DNA of 64,000 nucleotides from Prolixibacter sp. SD074 (GTDB lineage Bacteria; Bacteroidota; Bacteroidia; Bacteroidales; Prolixibacteraceae), in contig NZ_BLAW01000001.1 in the NCBI RefSeq assembly GCF_009617895.1, positions 2,843,001 to 2,907,000 on the forward strand, read 5' to 3'. How positions within the stretch are numbered: the first letter of the stretch is position 1; each line of letters begins with the position of its first letter. Position numbers and translations under genes: made by a program. Shown here one piece after another: positions 9,370-19,720 of this stretch. The notes beneath the pieces were generated by a model. The model was not told where the DNA came from. It saw nothing but the letters and a program-made list of their open reading frames with translations, and ran no database searches.

Positions 9370-10149
9370 CTACACTAAGTATTTTTCAATTCCTTCAGCC
9401 ATCACTTTTTCCAAATCTTCCGGTGTATCGATACCGAAACTATCGTAGTTTGTTTCATCGGTCCGGATGTGATAGCTATTCTCCAACCAACGAAGCTGTT
9501 CCAGCGATTCCATTTTCTCCAACCGCCCCTCATTTAGCCGGGTCAAAGCATGAAGCACTTCGGTGCGGTATGCATACAGTCCTATATGTCCAAAAAAGGT
9601 ATGATGGTTAATCCACTTTTCCTTTTCAACATTTTGGGCGTAAGGAATCGGAGAACGGCTGAAATAAATAGCATCGCCGTTTTGGGCAAGCACAACTTTC
9701 GGAATATTCGGGTTGAAAATATCTTCACTTTTAGTGATCGGCTGAACCAACGTGCCAATCTGCGTATCTTCATCATCAAATAAAGCTGCAATTTTCTTTA
9801 GCTGGCTAGGTTTTATAAACGGCTCATCGCCCTGAATATTGACTACAACATCAAACCTCTCGCCAGTTGATTCGCTTACCTTTCTTACTGCTTCCGAACA
9901 GCGGTCAGTTCCGCTGGAATGCTCTTCTGAAGTCATCACAGCATTTCCGCCAAATGCGTTAACTGCATCATAGATACGCTGATCGTCAGTTGCCACCCAC
10001 ACATTATCAAAAACAGCAGCCGCTGTTTCATAAACTCGTTGAACCATCGATTTTCCTGCAATATCCGCCAGGGGCTTCCCTGGAAACCGGCTTGATGCAT
10101 AACGAGACGGAATAATTCCAACTATTTTTTTCTGATTAAGATTGTCCAT
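9370..10149 (-). CDS. kdsB: 3-deoxy-manno-octulosonate cytidylyltransferase (CMP-Kdo synthetase)
   Basis: Activates Kdo with CTP for transfer to lipid A. The 259-residue protein shows the N-terminal nucleotide-binding motif IIPSRYASSRFPGKPLADI (residues 13-31), the NIQGDEPFI metal/substrate segment (about 104-112), and the conserved HIGLYAYRTEVL region (about 187-198). Length and start are normal. It is divergent from the sigma-54 activator gene and upstream of glgB. A TAACTTTG element (10185-10192, minus strand) precedes it and may be its -7 promoter element. Confidence 0.95.
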   Translation of the reverse strand: MDNLNQKKIVGIIPSRYASSRFPGKPLADIAGKSMVQRVYETAAAVFDNVWVATDDQRIYDAVNAFGGNAVMTSEEHSSGTDRCSEAVRKVSESTGERFDVVVNIQGDEPFIKPSQLKKIAALFDDEDTQIGTLVQPITKSEDIFNPNIPKVVLAQNGDAIYFSRSPIPYAQNVEKEKWINHHTFFGHIGLYAYRTEVLHALTRLNEGRLEKMESLEQLRWLENSYHIRTDETNYDSFGIDTPEDLEKVMAEGIEKYLV

Positions 10150-10333
10150 TTTATGACCTGCACTAAATGATTTCGTTAGTTGATCAAAGTTAAAGATAAA
10201 AATTAGCTCTTGTATTTTTCCGCAAGTTAAGGTAAAGTAAATTTCCTCCCTCCAGGTAGAACAAGTAACCTTCGCTATCGTTCCGATATTTTGAGGATTA
10301 ATTATAAATTTGTAATCAATATAAAACGGGAAA

Positions 10334-11575
10334 ATGGATATTCAGGAAATAAAACAACGTTTCGGGATAATTGGCAATGCGACGGGCTTAAACCGTGCCA
10401 TTGAAGTTGCTGTGCAGGTGGCTCCCACCGACTTATCGGTTCTGATATCCGGAGAGAGCGGTGTCGGTAAAGAGGCCTTCCCGCAGATAATACATAATTA
10501 TTCGCATCGTAAACACGGAAAATATATTGCAGTAAACTGTGGCGCCATACCGGAAGGCACTATTGATTCGGAACTTTTTGGTCACGAAAAAGGAGCATTT
10601 ACAGGAGCCTTGTCCGACAGAAAAGGATATTTTGAAGTGGCCGACGGTGGGACGATTTTTCTTGACGAAATTGGCGAACTGCCACTCTCGACACAGGTTC
10701 GTTTGCTCAGGGTACTCGAGGCAGGCGAGTTTATCCGGGTTGGTTCGTCCAAGGTGATCAAAACAGATGTTCGCGTTGTTGCAGCGACCAATATTGACCT
10801 CCCAACAGCTATCCGGGAAGGAAAATTCAGAGAAGACTTGTACTATCGGTTGAATACGGTTCCTATTCACCTACTTTCCCTGCGCGACAGGGGAGAAGAT
10901 GCCCTGTTACTGTTCCGTAAATTTGCGCTCGACTTTGCCGAACGTTACCACATGCCTCCGATAAGGCTGGCTGAAGATGCACAACGTGTTTTACTCAGTT
11001 ACCGGTGGCCGGGAAACGTGAGGCAGTTGAAAAATATCACCGAACAAATCTCTATCATCGAAAAGGAGCGCCAGATTGACGCCAATAATTTAAGGAATTA
11101 TATCCCCGATGATAATGGAGGTTCGCTTCCTGCCATCTATTCGTCAGTCGATGAAAAAACCTTTCACTCGGAACGAGAAATTTTGTACAAAATCCTTTTC
11201 GAAATGAAACGGGACGTAACCGACTTGAAGAAACTCGTACACGATTTATTGGAAGATGGTCATAATCCTCATATACACGAGGACAATGCACAAATTATCC
11301 GGAAGCTCTACCAAAGTGCCGATGGTGATTTGATTAAATCGGAACCGGATAATTATGGCCCGCCAGTACCATCCGCCCCGTCAAACAATGAACACCACCA
11401 GATAGAGGATACAGAAGAGTTTGTGGAAGAATCGTTATCATTGGAAGAGAAAGAGATTGAACTGATTCAAAAAGCATTGGAAAAACATAACGGAAAAAGG
11501 AAGCTGGCCGCTGCCGATCTGGGCATATCGGAACGAACCCTCTACCGAAAAATTAAAGAATACAACATCAGCTAA
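10334..11575 (+). CDS. Sigma-54-dependent transcriptional activator without a receiver domain
   Basis: An AAA+ bacterial enhancer-binding protein that remodels sigma-54 RNA polymerase. Domains in order: AAA+ (about residues 12-235) with Walker A GESGVGKE (40-47), the sigma-54 contact loop GAFTGA (87-92) and Walker B IFLDEIG (108-114); a linker rich in acidic residues; and a C-terminal Fis-type HTH (about 375-413, LAAADLGISERTLYRKI). There is no N-terminal receiver, PAS or GAF domain, so activity must be controlled by another protein or by abundance. Its stop overlaps the lptE start (TAATG), so it is cotranscribed with lptE, the TPR-like gene and secG. Target promoters are unknown. Confidence 0.92.
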   Translation: MDIQEIKQRFGIIGNATGLNRAIEVAVQVAPTDLSVLISGESGVGKEAFPQIIHNYSHRKHGKYIAVNCGAIPEGTIDSELFGHEKGAFTGALSDRKGYFEVADGGTIFLDEIGELPLSTQVRLLRVLEAGEFIRVGSSKVIKTDVRVVAATNIDLPTAIREGKFREDLYYRLNTVPIHLLSLRDRGEDALLLFRKFALDFAERYHMPPIRLAEDAQRVLLSYRWPGNVRQLKNITEQISIIEKERQIDANNLRNYIPDDNGGSLPAIYSSVDEKTFHSEREILYKILFEMKRDVTDLKKLVHDLLEDGHNPHIHEDNAQIIRKLYQSADGDLIKSEPDNYGPPVPSAPSNNEHHQIEDTEEFVEESLSLEEKEIELIQKALEKHNGKRKLAAADLGISERTLYRKIKEYNIS

Positions 11576-12114
11576 TGACGAATATGCCAAAGCATTCAGG
11601 AAAATTCCTGTTGACAACGCTACTTGTTTCCATTTTATTGGTAACAGGATGCCGTATAAATTATTCATTCACCGGGGCTTCTATTGCACCGGATGTGAAA
11701 ACCGTTTATATTGAGTACTTCCCCAACAGGGCCAGGGTGGTTAATCCAACTTTGAGTAACACCTTTACGGAAGCCTTAAAGGATAAATTTGTGAACGAAA
11801 CCGGGCTAACGCTGAGAAATGATCAGGGAGATTTGGAATTCAGCGGAGAAATTACCGGCTACGATATTCGGCCATTATCGATTCAACAAAGCAACGATGG
11901 CCGTGACGTTGCATCCCAAAACCGGTTAACCGTGACAGTGAAAGTGAAATTTATCAACAACAAAGATCACGACCAGGATTTCAATTCCACTTTCTCGGCT
12001 TTCTTTGACTGGGATAGCACAAAAAATCTGAGCGATGTGGAAGATCAGGCGGCGGGCGACATTACCGCACAACTCGTTGATGACATCTTCAACCGCTCGG
12101 TAGCAAACTGGTAA
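11575..12114 (+). CDS. lptE: LPS assembly lipoprotein LptE-like
   Basis: LptE plugs the outer-membrane LPS translocon LptD. The 179-residue protein begins with a lipoprotein signal: basic start, hydrophobic stretch LLTTLLVSILLVTGC with the lipobox Cys at residue 26. The mature part begins RINYSFTGASIAPDVKTVYIEYFPNRA, the typical Bacteroidota LptE opening. The start codon overlaps the stop of the sigma-54 activator; MPKHSG three codons further in is an alternative start. It is followed 10 nt later by the TPR-like gene. Assignment rests on the N-terminal pattern and gene order. Confidence 0.85.
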   Translation: MTNMPKHSGKFLLTTLLVSILLVTGCRINYSFTGASIAPDVKTVYIEYFPNRARVVNPTLSNTFTEALKDKFVNETGLTLRNDQGDLEFSGEITGYDIRPLSIQQSNDGRDVASQNRLTVTVKVKFINNKDHDQDFNSTFSAFFDWDSTKNLSDVEDQAAGDITAQLVDDIFNRSVANW

Positions 12115-12124
12115 AACAATAACT

Positions 12125-13009
12125 ATGTCGATGAACAGAGAGCAAATGATGCGATACCTTGACGACCCGACTCAGTTAAATGAGAAGTCGCTGGACGAAC
12201 TGAAGGAAATACTGGATGAATTCCCGTTTTTCCAGACGGCTCATATGCTCTATGCCCGCAATTTGCTCAACGAAAAAAGCTTTCGCTTCACCAACCAGTT
12301 AAAAGTAGCGGCCGCCAGTGTAACTGATCGGTCGATGTTATATTTCCTGTTGCATCCGAAAGCCCGTCAGCAAGCAGAGGTGAGAGAAAAAGCTACAGAG
12401 GAAATACCTCATATGCCAACTTCACCTGAGGCGGAAATCACCGACAAATACACAGAAGAGGAGGGCTTCATCGAATTGGCAGATGAGTCAACAAATACAC
12501 ATCGAATAAAAGATTCAACGGTGGAAGATATAGCGGATACAGGAGAAGAGGATGGTACCCCGCTGAAGCGTCCGCAAAAGTCTTTCGACCTATTGGACTT
12601 TGATGTGATGGAACCGTCCTTTTATCAGCTTGACGACGACGTTAAAAGCATTGAGGGATTATCGGAGCTTAGTAAATCCATCAATCTTAACGCGAAGAAG
12701 AAAAACCAAACACAAGAAGAAAAACCCGAGAAAGGCAGGTCAAAAGATAATCTGATTGACAAATTCCTGGAAACAGGACCGAAACTTGCCCCGGTAAAGA
12801 AAGATGATGTACAGCATGAAGATATTTCGGAACAGAGTGCGGAAGAAACAGATGAGTTTATGACAGAAACCCTTGCACATGTATATGTAAAGCAGGGATA
12901 CTACGAAAAAGCCATCAAAGCATTTCAAAAATTAAGTTTGAAATATCCCGAAAAAAGTGTTTACTTTGGTCGGCAAATTGAAGAAGTCAGGAAACTGCTA
13001 AATAGATAA
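12125..13009 (+). CDS. Conserved Bacteroidota protein with a C-terminal TPR-like segment
   Basis: 294 residues with no signal peptide. The N-terminal part (about 1-80) is helical (YLDDPTQLNEKSLDELKEILDEFPFFQTAHMLYARNLL), as in proteins usually found beside lptE and secG in Bacteroidota. The middle (about 90-235) is low-complexity and acidic/lysine-rich. The C-terminus (about 245-294) holds one TPR-like unit (TLAHVYVKQGYYEKAIKAFQKLSLKYP). Its function is unknown; position in the activator-lptE-secG run suggests an envelope role, which is only inference. SecG begins 6 nt after its stop. Confidence 0.75.
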   Translation: MSMNREQMMRYLDDPTQLNEKSLDELKEILDEFPFFQTAHMLYARNLLNEKSFRFTNQLKVAAASVTDRSMLYFLLHPKARQQAEVREKATEEIPHMPTSPEAEITDKYTEEEGFIELADESTNTHRIKDSTVEDIADTGEEDGTPLKRPQKSFDLLDFDVMEPSFYQLDDDVKSIEGLSELSKSINLNAKKKNQTQEEKPEKGRSKDNLIDKFLETGPKLAPVKKDDVQHEDISEQSAEETDEFMTETLAHVYVKQGYYEKAIKAFQKLSLKYPEKSVYFGRQIEEVRKLLNR

Positions 13010-13015
13010 CCAGAT

Positions 13016-13375
13016 ATGTATACACTGATAACCGTTTTAATATTTATAGTCTGTATCCTTATGATTTTAATCGTATTGGTCCAGAACTCAAAAGGTGGAG
13101 GTCTTACCTCAACATTCTCAGGCTCAAATCAGGTAATGGGTGTTCGTAAAACCACCGATTTCCTCGAGAAAGCAACCTGGTACCTTGCTGGGGCTCTTTT
13201 TATTCTGTCAATCTCTGCGTCAGCGTTTATTCCCCGTCATGGAGTAGAGCAACGTTCTGCCATTGAAAAGCAGATTGAAAATGCAGCAGACCCGACCGAA
13301 TTGCCGACATTCCCGCAAGCAGCGCCTCAGCAGCAGGATTCAAACAACGCAACACAACAAAACAACGGTAAATAA
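13016..13375 (+). CDS. secG: Preprotein translocase subunit SecG
   Basis: Small SecYEG subunit. The 119-residue protein has two membrane helices (about residues 3-22 and 52-72) with the conserved loop LVQNSKGGGLTSTFSGSNQVMGVRKTTDFLEKATW between them. The C-terminal tail is rich in Gln, Asn and Pro, as in other Bacteroidota SecG proteins. It is the last gene of the activator-lptE-TPR-secG run and is followed 22 nt later by the left end of the IS element, whose hairpin now serves as its terminator. Confidence 0.93.
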   Translation: MYTLITVLIFIVCILMILIVLVQNSKGGGLTSTFSGSNQVMGVRKTTDFLEKATWYLAGALFILSISASAFIPRHGVEQRSAIEKQIENAADPTELPTFPQAAPQQQDSNNATQQNNGK

Positions 13376-13395
13376 TATTACCCTGATAGCATTGA

Positions 13396-13429
13396 AAGAG
13401 GGTGTCCGAAAATGACACTCTCTTTTTTT
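13396..13429 (+). terminator. Terminator of secG formed by the left end of the IS
   Basis: GAGGGTGTC (13398-13406) pairs with GACACTCTC (13414-13422), with one G-T wobble and a 7-nt loop, followed by seven T residues. The same bases are the left inverted repeat of the IS, so the IS end and the secG terminator are one structure. Confidence 0.85.
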
Positions 13430-15191
13430 GCATTTCAGTCTGAGTTTTTCTTTTTATCAGCATGGATTTACAGAGAGTAGGTACTTGGGATGCAAATTGC
13501 TTCTGAAGGCTTTTATAAGAGATTCCAGCCGATTTATAGTCGAAAACGGAGCTTCAAAGGCTTGTTGTTTAAGCTTCTTAGCCATCTTGCTAATGTTCAG
13601 GGCAATCGCGATTAAGGCAAATTCCAATCCAACTCCTTCAATTCCTTTTAGCTTAAACCGGTTAAAACCCTTGTTAAATTTGATTTGACCGAAAACTGCC
13701 TCCGGCTCAACGGGACGCCTGCTTCGGTGTTCCAGCCCTTTTTCACTGGTAAGGTTTTCCCTGGCCTTTTGCTTATAAGCCCTTAGTTTAAAGTTAACGT
13801 CGATGCTGCGGTTGCCTTCTCCTTTAAAACAGCTGCTCCTGACAGGACAGCCATCACAGTTACCGGCTCTGTATTGCCTTAGCGTACTTACGTAGCCTTG
13901 CGTATTGGTTTTTTTATATTCAGCAACAAAATTCATTTCCTGTTCCATCGGACACAAAAAGTAATCTCCATCTGCGCAGTAGCGGAGATTCTCTACCCTG
14001 TACGGATTGGATTTAAATACTTTCTTTTGTTCTGCATGAAAATAGTTAAACTTCACGTAGTGTTGAATTTGCTCCTTTTCCAGGTATTCATAGTTTTCTT
14101 CGCTACCGTATCCGCTGTCGGCTACAACTTCTTTTGACTGTTTATTATAACGACTTCGAAAGCCTGTCAGATAATCAATAAATGTGCGTGTATCCCCAGG
14201 GTTTTGATAGATGCCATAATGGGTAATAAACTGGTTTTCGGTACTGATCTGAACATTGTAGGCCGGTTTTAATTGTCCGTTTTTCATGTGATCTTCTTTC
14301 ATACGCATGAAGGTGGCTTGCTTATCGGTTTTCGAACATGAGTTTCTGTTTGGGCCTATATCCGAGAGCTTCTGTTCATATTCCTCCAGTTTGGGAAGAT
14401 GCTTCTTTTCCAGTTCCTTAACCAGCTTCCTGGTTGTTTTGTCCTGTGCTTTATCCGATTGATTGATTCGGGCTATCCGCTTTTTTAGTTCATCTGAATC
14501 AAACGGTCGGGGCTCACCATCCTGGCTTTGATTATCATCTGCAATGCCTTGTTCTATTTGTTCCAGTATGTTAGCTATTTTCTTCTCCAGGTTGGTCTTA
14601 TGCCGAACCACTGATTTCCGCCATACAAAACTATAGCGATTGGCCACGCTTTCGATTTTGGTACCATCAACATACTGTACCTCCAGGCTGATATACTCTA
14701 ATTCAACCAACATGACCACAACCTGTGTGAACAGCTGATGAATATGCTTCTTTAAACGTTTGCTTCGGAAGTCATTGATGCAAGTATGTTTGGGAAATTG
14801 TTTCCCGCTAAGCCACATATAAGCAATGCTTTCTGTTAAAGCACTCTCCATTTTTCGGCAGGAAAACACATTGGTGAGATAACTGTAAAACAATACTTTA
14901 ATAAGCATCCGTGGATGATAACCACTGCAACCTCTGACTTTGTAACTCTTGACAATATCATCAATGTCTAGTTCGTCCACTAGCTGACTGACGACACGAA
15001 CCGGGGCATTTTCCGGAATGAACTCATCCAGACGGGAAGGAAAGAGTTCAGACTGTCCCTGATTATAAGGCTTGAAGTTGATTCTTTTCATGCCTTAATA
15101 TACTAAATATCAATCATATGGCAAAAATATTAGAAGGTTAATCGTCTGATTTATAATAAAAAAAAGAGGGAATCCATTTTCGGACACCCTC
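13398..15191 (-). mobile_element. IS1182-family insertion sequence with 17-bp inverted repeats
   Basis: The element is 1794 bp and contains one transposase gene. Its ends are a perfect 17-bp inverted repeat, GAGGGTGTCCGAAAATG at 13398-13414 and its complement at 15175-15191; similarity extends outward through A/T runs. No clear target duplication is visible, partly because both flanks are A/T homopolymers. Each end is also a hairpin terminator pointing outward or both ways, which would insulate the transposase from readthrough and stop secG transcription. The element separates secG from groES. Confidence 0.85.
13457..15091 (-). CDS. IS1182-family transposase (DDE type)
   Basis: The 544-residue protein has the layout of IS1182 transposases: N-terminal DUF772-like domain (about 1-120, starting [27 protein letters not shown]), then a DDE domain. 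The acidic residues are recognisable: Asp in [11 protein letters not shown] (about 140), Asp in [16 protein letters not shown] (about 323) and Glu in [18 protein letters not shown] (about 470). A Cys-rich segment ([16 protein letters not shown], about 424-440) is present, as in relatives. No frameshift or stop is seen, so it may be active. Transcription runs opposite to secG and groES. Confidence 0.93.
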   Translation of the reverse strand: MKRINFKPYNQGQSELFPSRLDEFIPENAPVRVVSQLVDELDIDDIVKSYKVRGCSGYHPRMLIKVLFYSYLTNVFSCRKMESALTESIAYMWLSGKQFPKHTCINDFRSKRLKKHIHQLFTQVVVMLVELEYISLEVQYVDGTKIESVANRYSFVWRKSVVRHKTNLEKKIANILEQIEQGIADDNQSQDGEPRPFDSDELKKRIARINQSDKAQDKTTRKLVKELEKKHLPKLEEYEQKLSDIGPNRNSCSKTDKQATFMRMKEDHMKNGQLKPAYNVQISTENQFITHYGIYQNPGDTRTFIDYLTGFRSRYNKQSKEVVADSGYGSEENYEYLEKEQIQHYVKFNYFHAEQKKVFKSNPYRVENLRYCADGDYFLCPMEQEMNFVAEYKKTNTQGYVSTLRQYRAGNCDGCPVRSSCFKGEGNRSIDVNFKLRAYKQKARENLTSEKGLEHRSRRPVEPEAVFGQIKFNKGFNRFKLKGIEGVGLEFALIAIALNISKMAKKLKQQAFEAPFSTINRLESLIKAFRSNLHPKYLLSVNPC

Positions 15192-15197
15192 TTTTTT
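15161..15197. repeat. Right IS end: 35-bp bidirectional hairpin shared with the infB terminator
   Basis: AAAAAGAGGG...CCCTCTTTTT arms flank a loop containing the inverted repeat bases. The 35 bases 15161-15195 match 50751-50785 (after infB) at 34 of 35 positions; the only difference is A at 15176 against G at 50766. It has A/T runs on both sides and can act as a terminator in both directions. Confidence 0.8.
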
Positions 15198-15380
15198 TTA
15201 TGTCTGCCAATTGCCAGTCGGCACCCGTAAAAAAATGTCAGCTTGTCAGCCTTAACTGACAATCAGGGAAAAACTGTATCTTCCTGATTATATAACTATT
15301 AACAAATTCCTTTCCTCCAGCCGTTCGTATCCGGATGATTTTTTGTCCTGAAAAGCGGCCTTTCCTTGTCAGCACAACCT

Positions 15381-15398
15381 TTGGCACGTAATGTGATA
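15381..15398 (+). promoter_or_regulatory. Possible sigma-54-like promoter upstream of groES
   Basis: TTGGCACGTAATGTGAT matches the -24 element of sigma-54 promoters (TGGCAC) well, but the -12 element reads GTGAT instead of TTGCA, so only its G is conserved. It lies 53 nt before the groES start codon. No TAnnTTTG element is obvious in the 15192-15450 gap. Weak, motif-based call. Confidence 0.3.
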
Positions 15399-15450
15399 GA
15401 TAGCGGGTGTCAATGAAATAACTAATGTCTAACAAAAAATACAATGCAAG

Positions 15451-15729
15451 ATGACAGAACTGAAAGGTAGAATTCTTCCCGGCAAAGTTTTGGTACAGCC
15501 GCTGGAAGCCATAGAGAAAACCGCCGGAGGGATTATCATCCCCGACTCAGCCAAAGAAAAACCACAAGCGGGAACCGTTGTGAAGGTGGGCAATGCTAAA
15601 AAAGACGAACCCATGGAGGTAAAAGTTGGGGATACCGTATTCTATGGTAAATACTCCGGTACGGAACTTCAGATTGATAACGAAAACTACCTGTTGATTT
15701 CTCAGTCAGATGTTCTTTACATCGCATAG
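15451..15729 (+). CDS. groES: Co-chaperonin GroES
   Basis: Cap of the GroEL folding chamber. The 92-residue protein is full length with the mobile loop KTAGGIIIPDSAKEKPQAGTVV (about residues 24-45) and the family start MTELKGRILPGKVLVQPLE. It lies 40 nt upstream of groEL, the standard operon. The 259 nt between it and the IS hold no gene I can support; a weak sigma-54-like site lies there. The IS insertion has separated this operon from secG. Confidence 0.97.
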   Translation: MTELKGRILPGKVLVQPLEAIEKTAGGIIIPDSAKEKPQAGTVVKVGNAKKDEPMEVKVGDTVFYGKYSGTELQIDNENYLLISQSDVLYIA

Positions 15730-15760
15730 TGAAAAGACCAATTGTACAAAATTAAAATGA

Positions 15761-17404
<1,644 letters not shown>

Positions 17405-17451
17405 ACAATACATCAAACGAGATTTAACAACCTCTTATTGGTTTTGAACAG

Positions 17452-17482
17452 GCCGTCCGGATTTTTCGGGCGGCTTTCTTTT
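17452..17482 (+). terminator. Terminator of groES-groEL
   Basis: GCCGTCCG pairs with CGGGCGGC (one wobble) around a T-rich loop, followed by a TTTCTTTTTTTT run. Confidence 0.85.
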
Positions 17483-17492
17483 TTTTGTGGCT

Positions 17493-17524
17493 TTTGCCCG
17501 ATTCCGGCTCTTTTTCTATCTTCG
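17493..17524 (+). promoter_or_regulatory. Candidate promoter of mntP
   Basis: TTTG (17493-17496) and TATCTTCG (17517-17524) are 20 nt apart, close to the Bacteroidota -33 TTTG / -7 TAnnTTTG pattern with one mismatch. The mntP start codon follows 15 nt later. Confidence 0.45.
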
Positions 17525-17539
17525 TCCAAAATCATTTTA

Positions 17540-18103
17540 ATGGATTTGTTGACTGTTTCCATTCTCGCTCTGGGCCTTTCGATGGACTCATTTACTGTCG
17601 CCATTAGCTGCGGGCTGGCCGAGCGAAAAATCTCTTTCCAGCATGCAGTTAAAATAGCCTTGTCCTTAGCTTTCTTTCAGGGATTACTTCCCTTGCTCGG
17701 ATGGTTCCTGGGTTCCAAGATAAAGGTATTTGTAGAGCATTTCGATCACTGGATTGCCTTTGCACTTCTTTCCTATCTGGGCGGAAGAATGATATTCGAA
17801 AGTCTGGATAAGGAGAATACCCACGGAATGGCCAATGTTTATTCGTGGCAAAATATATTAACGCTTTCCATCGCTACCAGTATCGATGCGATGATTGTCG
17901 GCTTCTCTTACGCATTAGCTTCACCAGGCGATCTGCTTTGGGGAGCAGTTATCATCGGGGCTGTCACCTTCTTTTTCTCTATGCTGGGAATCCGCATCGG
18001 AAAAGATGTGGGTAACCGCTTTGGGAAACGAATGGAACTACTCGGAGGGATTGTTCTGCTGGCTATCGGTTTCAAAATCCTGCTGGAACATCTTTTTTCT
18101 TAA
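17540..18103 (+). CDS. mntP: Putative manganese efflux pump MntP
   Basis: Six-helix membrane protein of the MntP/YebN family that exports Mn2+. With the start MDLLTVSILALGLSMDSFTVAI the protein has 187 residues, the normal length. Two inverted halves each carry the signature with a membrane-embedded Asp: LGLSMDSFTVAISCGL (about 10-25) and SIATSIDAMIVGFSYAL (about 113-129). The longer open frame from 17438 runs through the groEL terminator and is not the real start. It is convergent with the helicase gene 20 nt downstream. No yybP-ykoY-like manganese riboswitch is apparent. Confidence 0.9.
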   Translation: MDLLTVSILALGLSMDSFTVAISCGLAERKISFQHAVKIALSLAFFQGLLPLLGWFLGSKIKVFVEHFDHWIAFALLSYLGGRMIFESLDKENTHGMANVYSWQNILTLSIATSIDAMIVGFSYALASPGDLLWGAVIIGAVTFFFSMLGIRIGKDVGNRFGKRMELLGGIVLLAIGFKILLEHLFS

Positions 18104-18123
18104 CACTCTACCGAAAAAGGAAT

Positions 18124-19440
18124 TTACTTCCGGCTCGATTTTTTCTTCTCACGCAAGTGCTTACTCTTGGCATTGAAGGAAAAAGAGTTCTTTTTAAAAT
18201 GCTGCCTTTTCTCGTGAAAAGCTCCGTTATAAGTCGGGTCAGACAGCTTCTTCATCCGGTCAATTTCCCGGGCCTGTTCCTGTTCCTCACGTCTCGTCGA
18301 TTCGACAAGTTCCACTTCCTCCGGCACACTTTTCCCCGGAATTTTCATACGGATTAATTTCTCAATCCGTTCGAGATGGTATATTTCTGCCGGATTCACC
18401 AACGAAATAGCTACACCTTCATAACTGGCCCGGGCGGTCCGTCCAATCCGGTGTACGTAATCTTCGTCGGCGGGTGGCAAATCGAAGTTGATGACATGAC
18501 TAATGCGCGACACGTCAATCCCGCGGGCTGACACATCGGTAGAAATAAGCACACGCACTTCTCCTTTTTTGAACGCATTAATCGCATTAATTCGTGACAT
18601 CTGCCCCTTGTTGGAATGCAGAATACGGACTTCGCCCTCCGCCTTCCGCTTGATGACTTTGTAAACACCTTCGGCATTCTCCTTCGTCCGGCAGAAAATC
18701 AGTACCCGGTCAAACTGCTCTTCATTCTTTAATAGATATTGAATCAGGTTCAGCTTACTCCGGTAATTGGGAACATTATAAAAGTACTGTTCCACTTTTT
18801 CGGCAGGCGTAGCCGAAGGGGCCACCTCAACACGGACCGGAAAATCGAGAAATTCATCACTCATTTTCTCCACTTTACCTGAAAAAGTTGCCGAGAAAAG
18901 CAGGTTTTGCCGCTTAGGCGGAATGACTTCGAATAATTGGTTTATCTGCCTCATAAATCCCATGTCCAGCATCCGGTCGGCTTCATCAATCACCAGCGTT
19001 TTCACCTTTTTTAACGAGAGTACACCCCTCCTGTACAAGTCCCATAACCGTCCGGGTGTCGCCACCAGGATATCGATTCCCGGTTCCACCAAAGCCGCAT
19101 GTTTGGTCCAGCCTACGCCGCCATAAACAGCCGCATGCCTGAGATTGGAATAGGTAGTTAACTCTTCGATATCCTCTCCCACCTGCACCGATAATTCGCG
19201 CGTAGGAACCAGAATAACCGCACGGGGAGCATCACCCTCCGCCTTTACCAGCTTCATGAATAAAGGAATCAGGTAGGCCGCTGTCTTCCCGGTCCCGGTT
19301 TGCGCAATGCCTAACACATCCTGCCCTGATTTAATGGCCGGAATAGCCTTTTCCTGAATTGGGGTCGGTACCTCAAATCCAATCTCATCCAGTGCCTTCA
19401 ATAGTGATTTTCCTATACCTAATTCCTGAAACGTTTTCAT
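18124..19440 (-). CDS. DEAD-box RNA helicase (RhlE-like)
   Basis: ATP-dependent RNA helicase, probably in RNA decay or ribosome assembly. Start MKTFQELGIGKSLL gives 438 residues. Motifs in order: Q motif (GFEVPTPIQ), I (AQTGTGKT), Ia (PTRELSVQ), II (DEAD in VIDEADRMLDMGF), III (SAT in FSATFSGKV), IV-VI ending HRIGRTARASYEG. The C-terminal tail (about 375-438) is Lys/Arg-rich, ending HLREKKKSSRK, as expected for RNA binding. A TATTTTTG promoter element (19463-19470, minus strand) lies just upstream, which excludes the longer frame start at 19494. Confidence 0.93.
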   Translation of the reverse strand: MKTFQELGIGKSLLKALDEIGFEVPTPIQEKAIPAIKSGQDVLGIAQTGTGKTAAYLIPLFMKLVKAEGDAPRAVILVPTRELSVQVGEDIEELTTYSNLRHAAVYGGVGWTKHAALVEPGIDILVATPGRLWDLYRRGVLSLKKVKTLVIDEADRMLDMGFMRQINQLFEVIPPKRQNLLFSATFSGKVEKMSDEFLDFPVRVEVAPSATPAEKVEQYFYNVPNYRSKLNLIQYLLKNEEQFDRVLIFCRTKENAEGVYKVIKRKAEGEVRILHSNKGQMSRINAINAFKKGEVRVLISTDVSARGIDVSRISHVINFDLPPADEDYVHRIGRTARASYEGVAISLVNPAEIYHLERIEKLIRMKIPGKSVPEEVELVESTRREEQEQAREIDRMKKLSDPTYNGAFHEKRQHFKKNSFSFNAKSKHLREKKKSSRK

Positions 19441-19462
19441 TTTGCCGATATTCATTTGCGTG

Positions 19463-19470
19463 CAAAAATA
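19463..19470 (-). promoter_or_regulatory. Candidate -7 element for the DEAD-box helicase
   Basis: TATTTTTG followed by C on the minus strand is a perfect TAnnTTTG match 22 nt before the start codon. No clear -33 element was found at the usual distance. Confidence 0.4.
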
Positions 19471-19577
19471 CACTTTCCCAACGAATTGCGTCATTAGATT
19501 GTTTGGGCATTATCAGAAGTGACGATTTGATGACATTACCATACGGGGTAAATCCCGACGATTGCGTTTTGCGAAGG

Positions 19578-19700
19578 TTCCTCGTCACAACGAAAGACGC
19601 TGGCACATTTCGCGATTTATTCCCGTCACAACAAGAGACGTTGTCGCATATCGTGGTTCGTTCCCGACACAACGCGGGAAGCTGCTACAATTTGTAGCCA
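19578..19700. repeat. Three degenerate tandem repeats of about 41 bp between the helicase gene and dprA
   Basis: Units begin at 19578, 19620 and 19661, each with TTCC(T)C-G-ACACAAC or close variants (TTCCTCGTCACAACGAAAGA, TTCCCGTCACAACAAGAGA, TTCCCGACACAACGCGGGA). The first two stay alignable to about 41 bp; the third diverges after about 24 bp. Open frames across this region are short and lack any recognisable protein. Confidence 0.5.
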
Positions 19701-19720
19701 GCACAAACCGGCAAATGGAT

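Noticed and set aside
15238-15444. 68-codon minus-strand frame between the IS and groES
   Set aside because: Composition is not protein-like, it covers the groES promoter region and resembles no family known to me.
15192-15450. CIRCE element or other classical heat-shock operator before groES
   Set aside because: No TTAGCACTC-N9-GAGTGCTAA-like inverted repeat is present.
19385-19672. 95-codon minus-strand frame upstream of the DEAD-box helicase
   Set aside because: Covers the degenerate repeats and the helicase promoter; no family resemblance.
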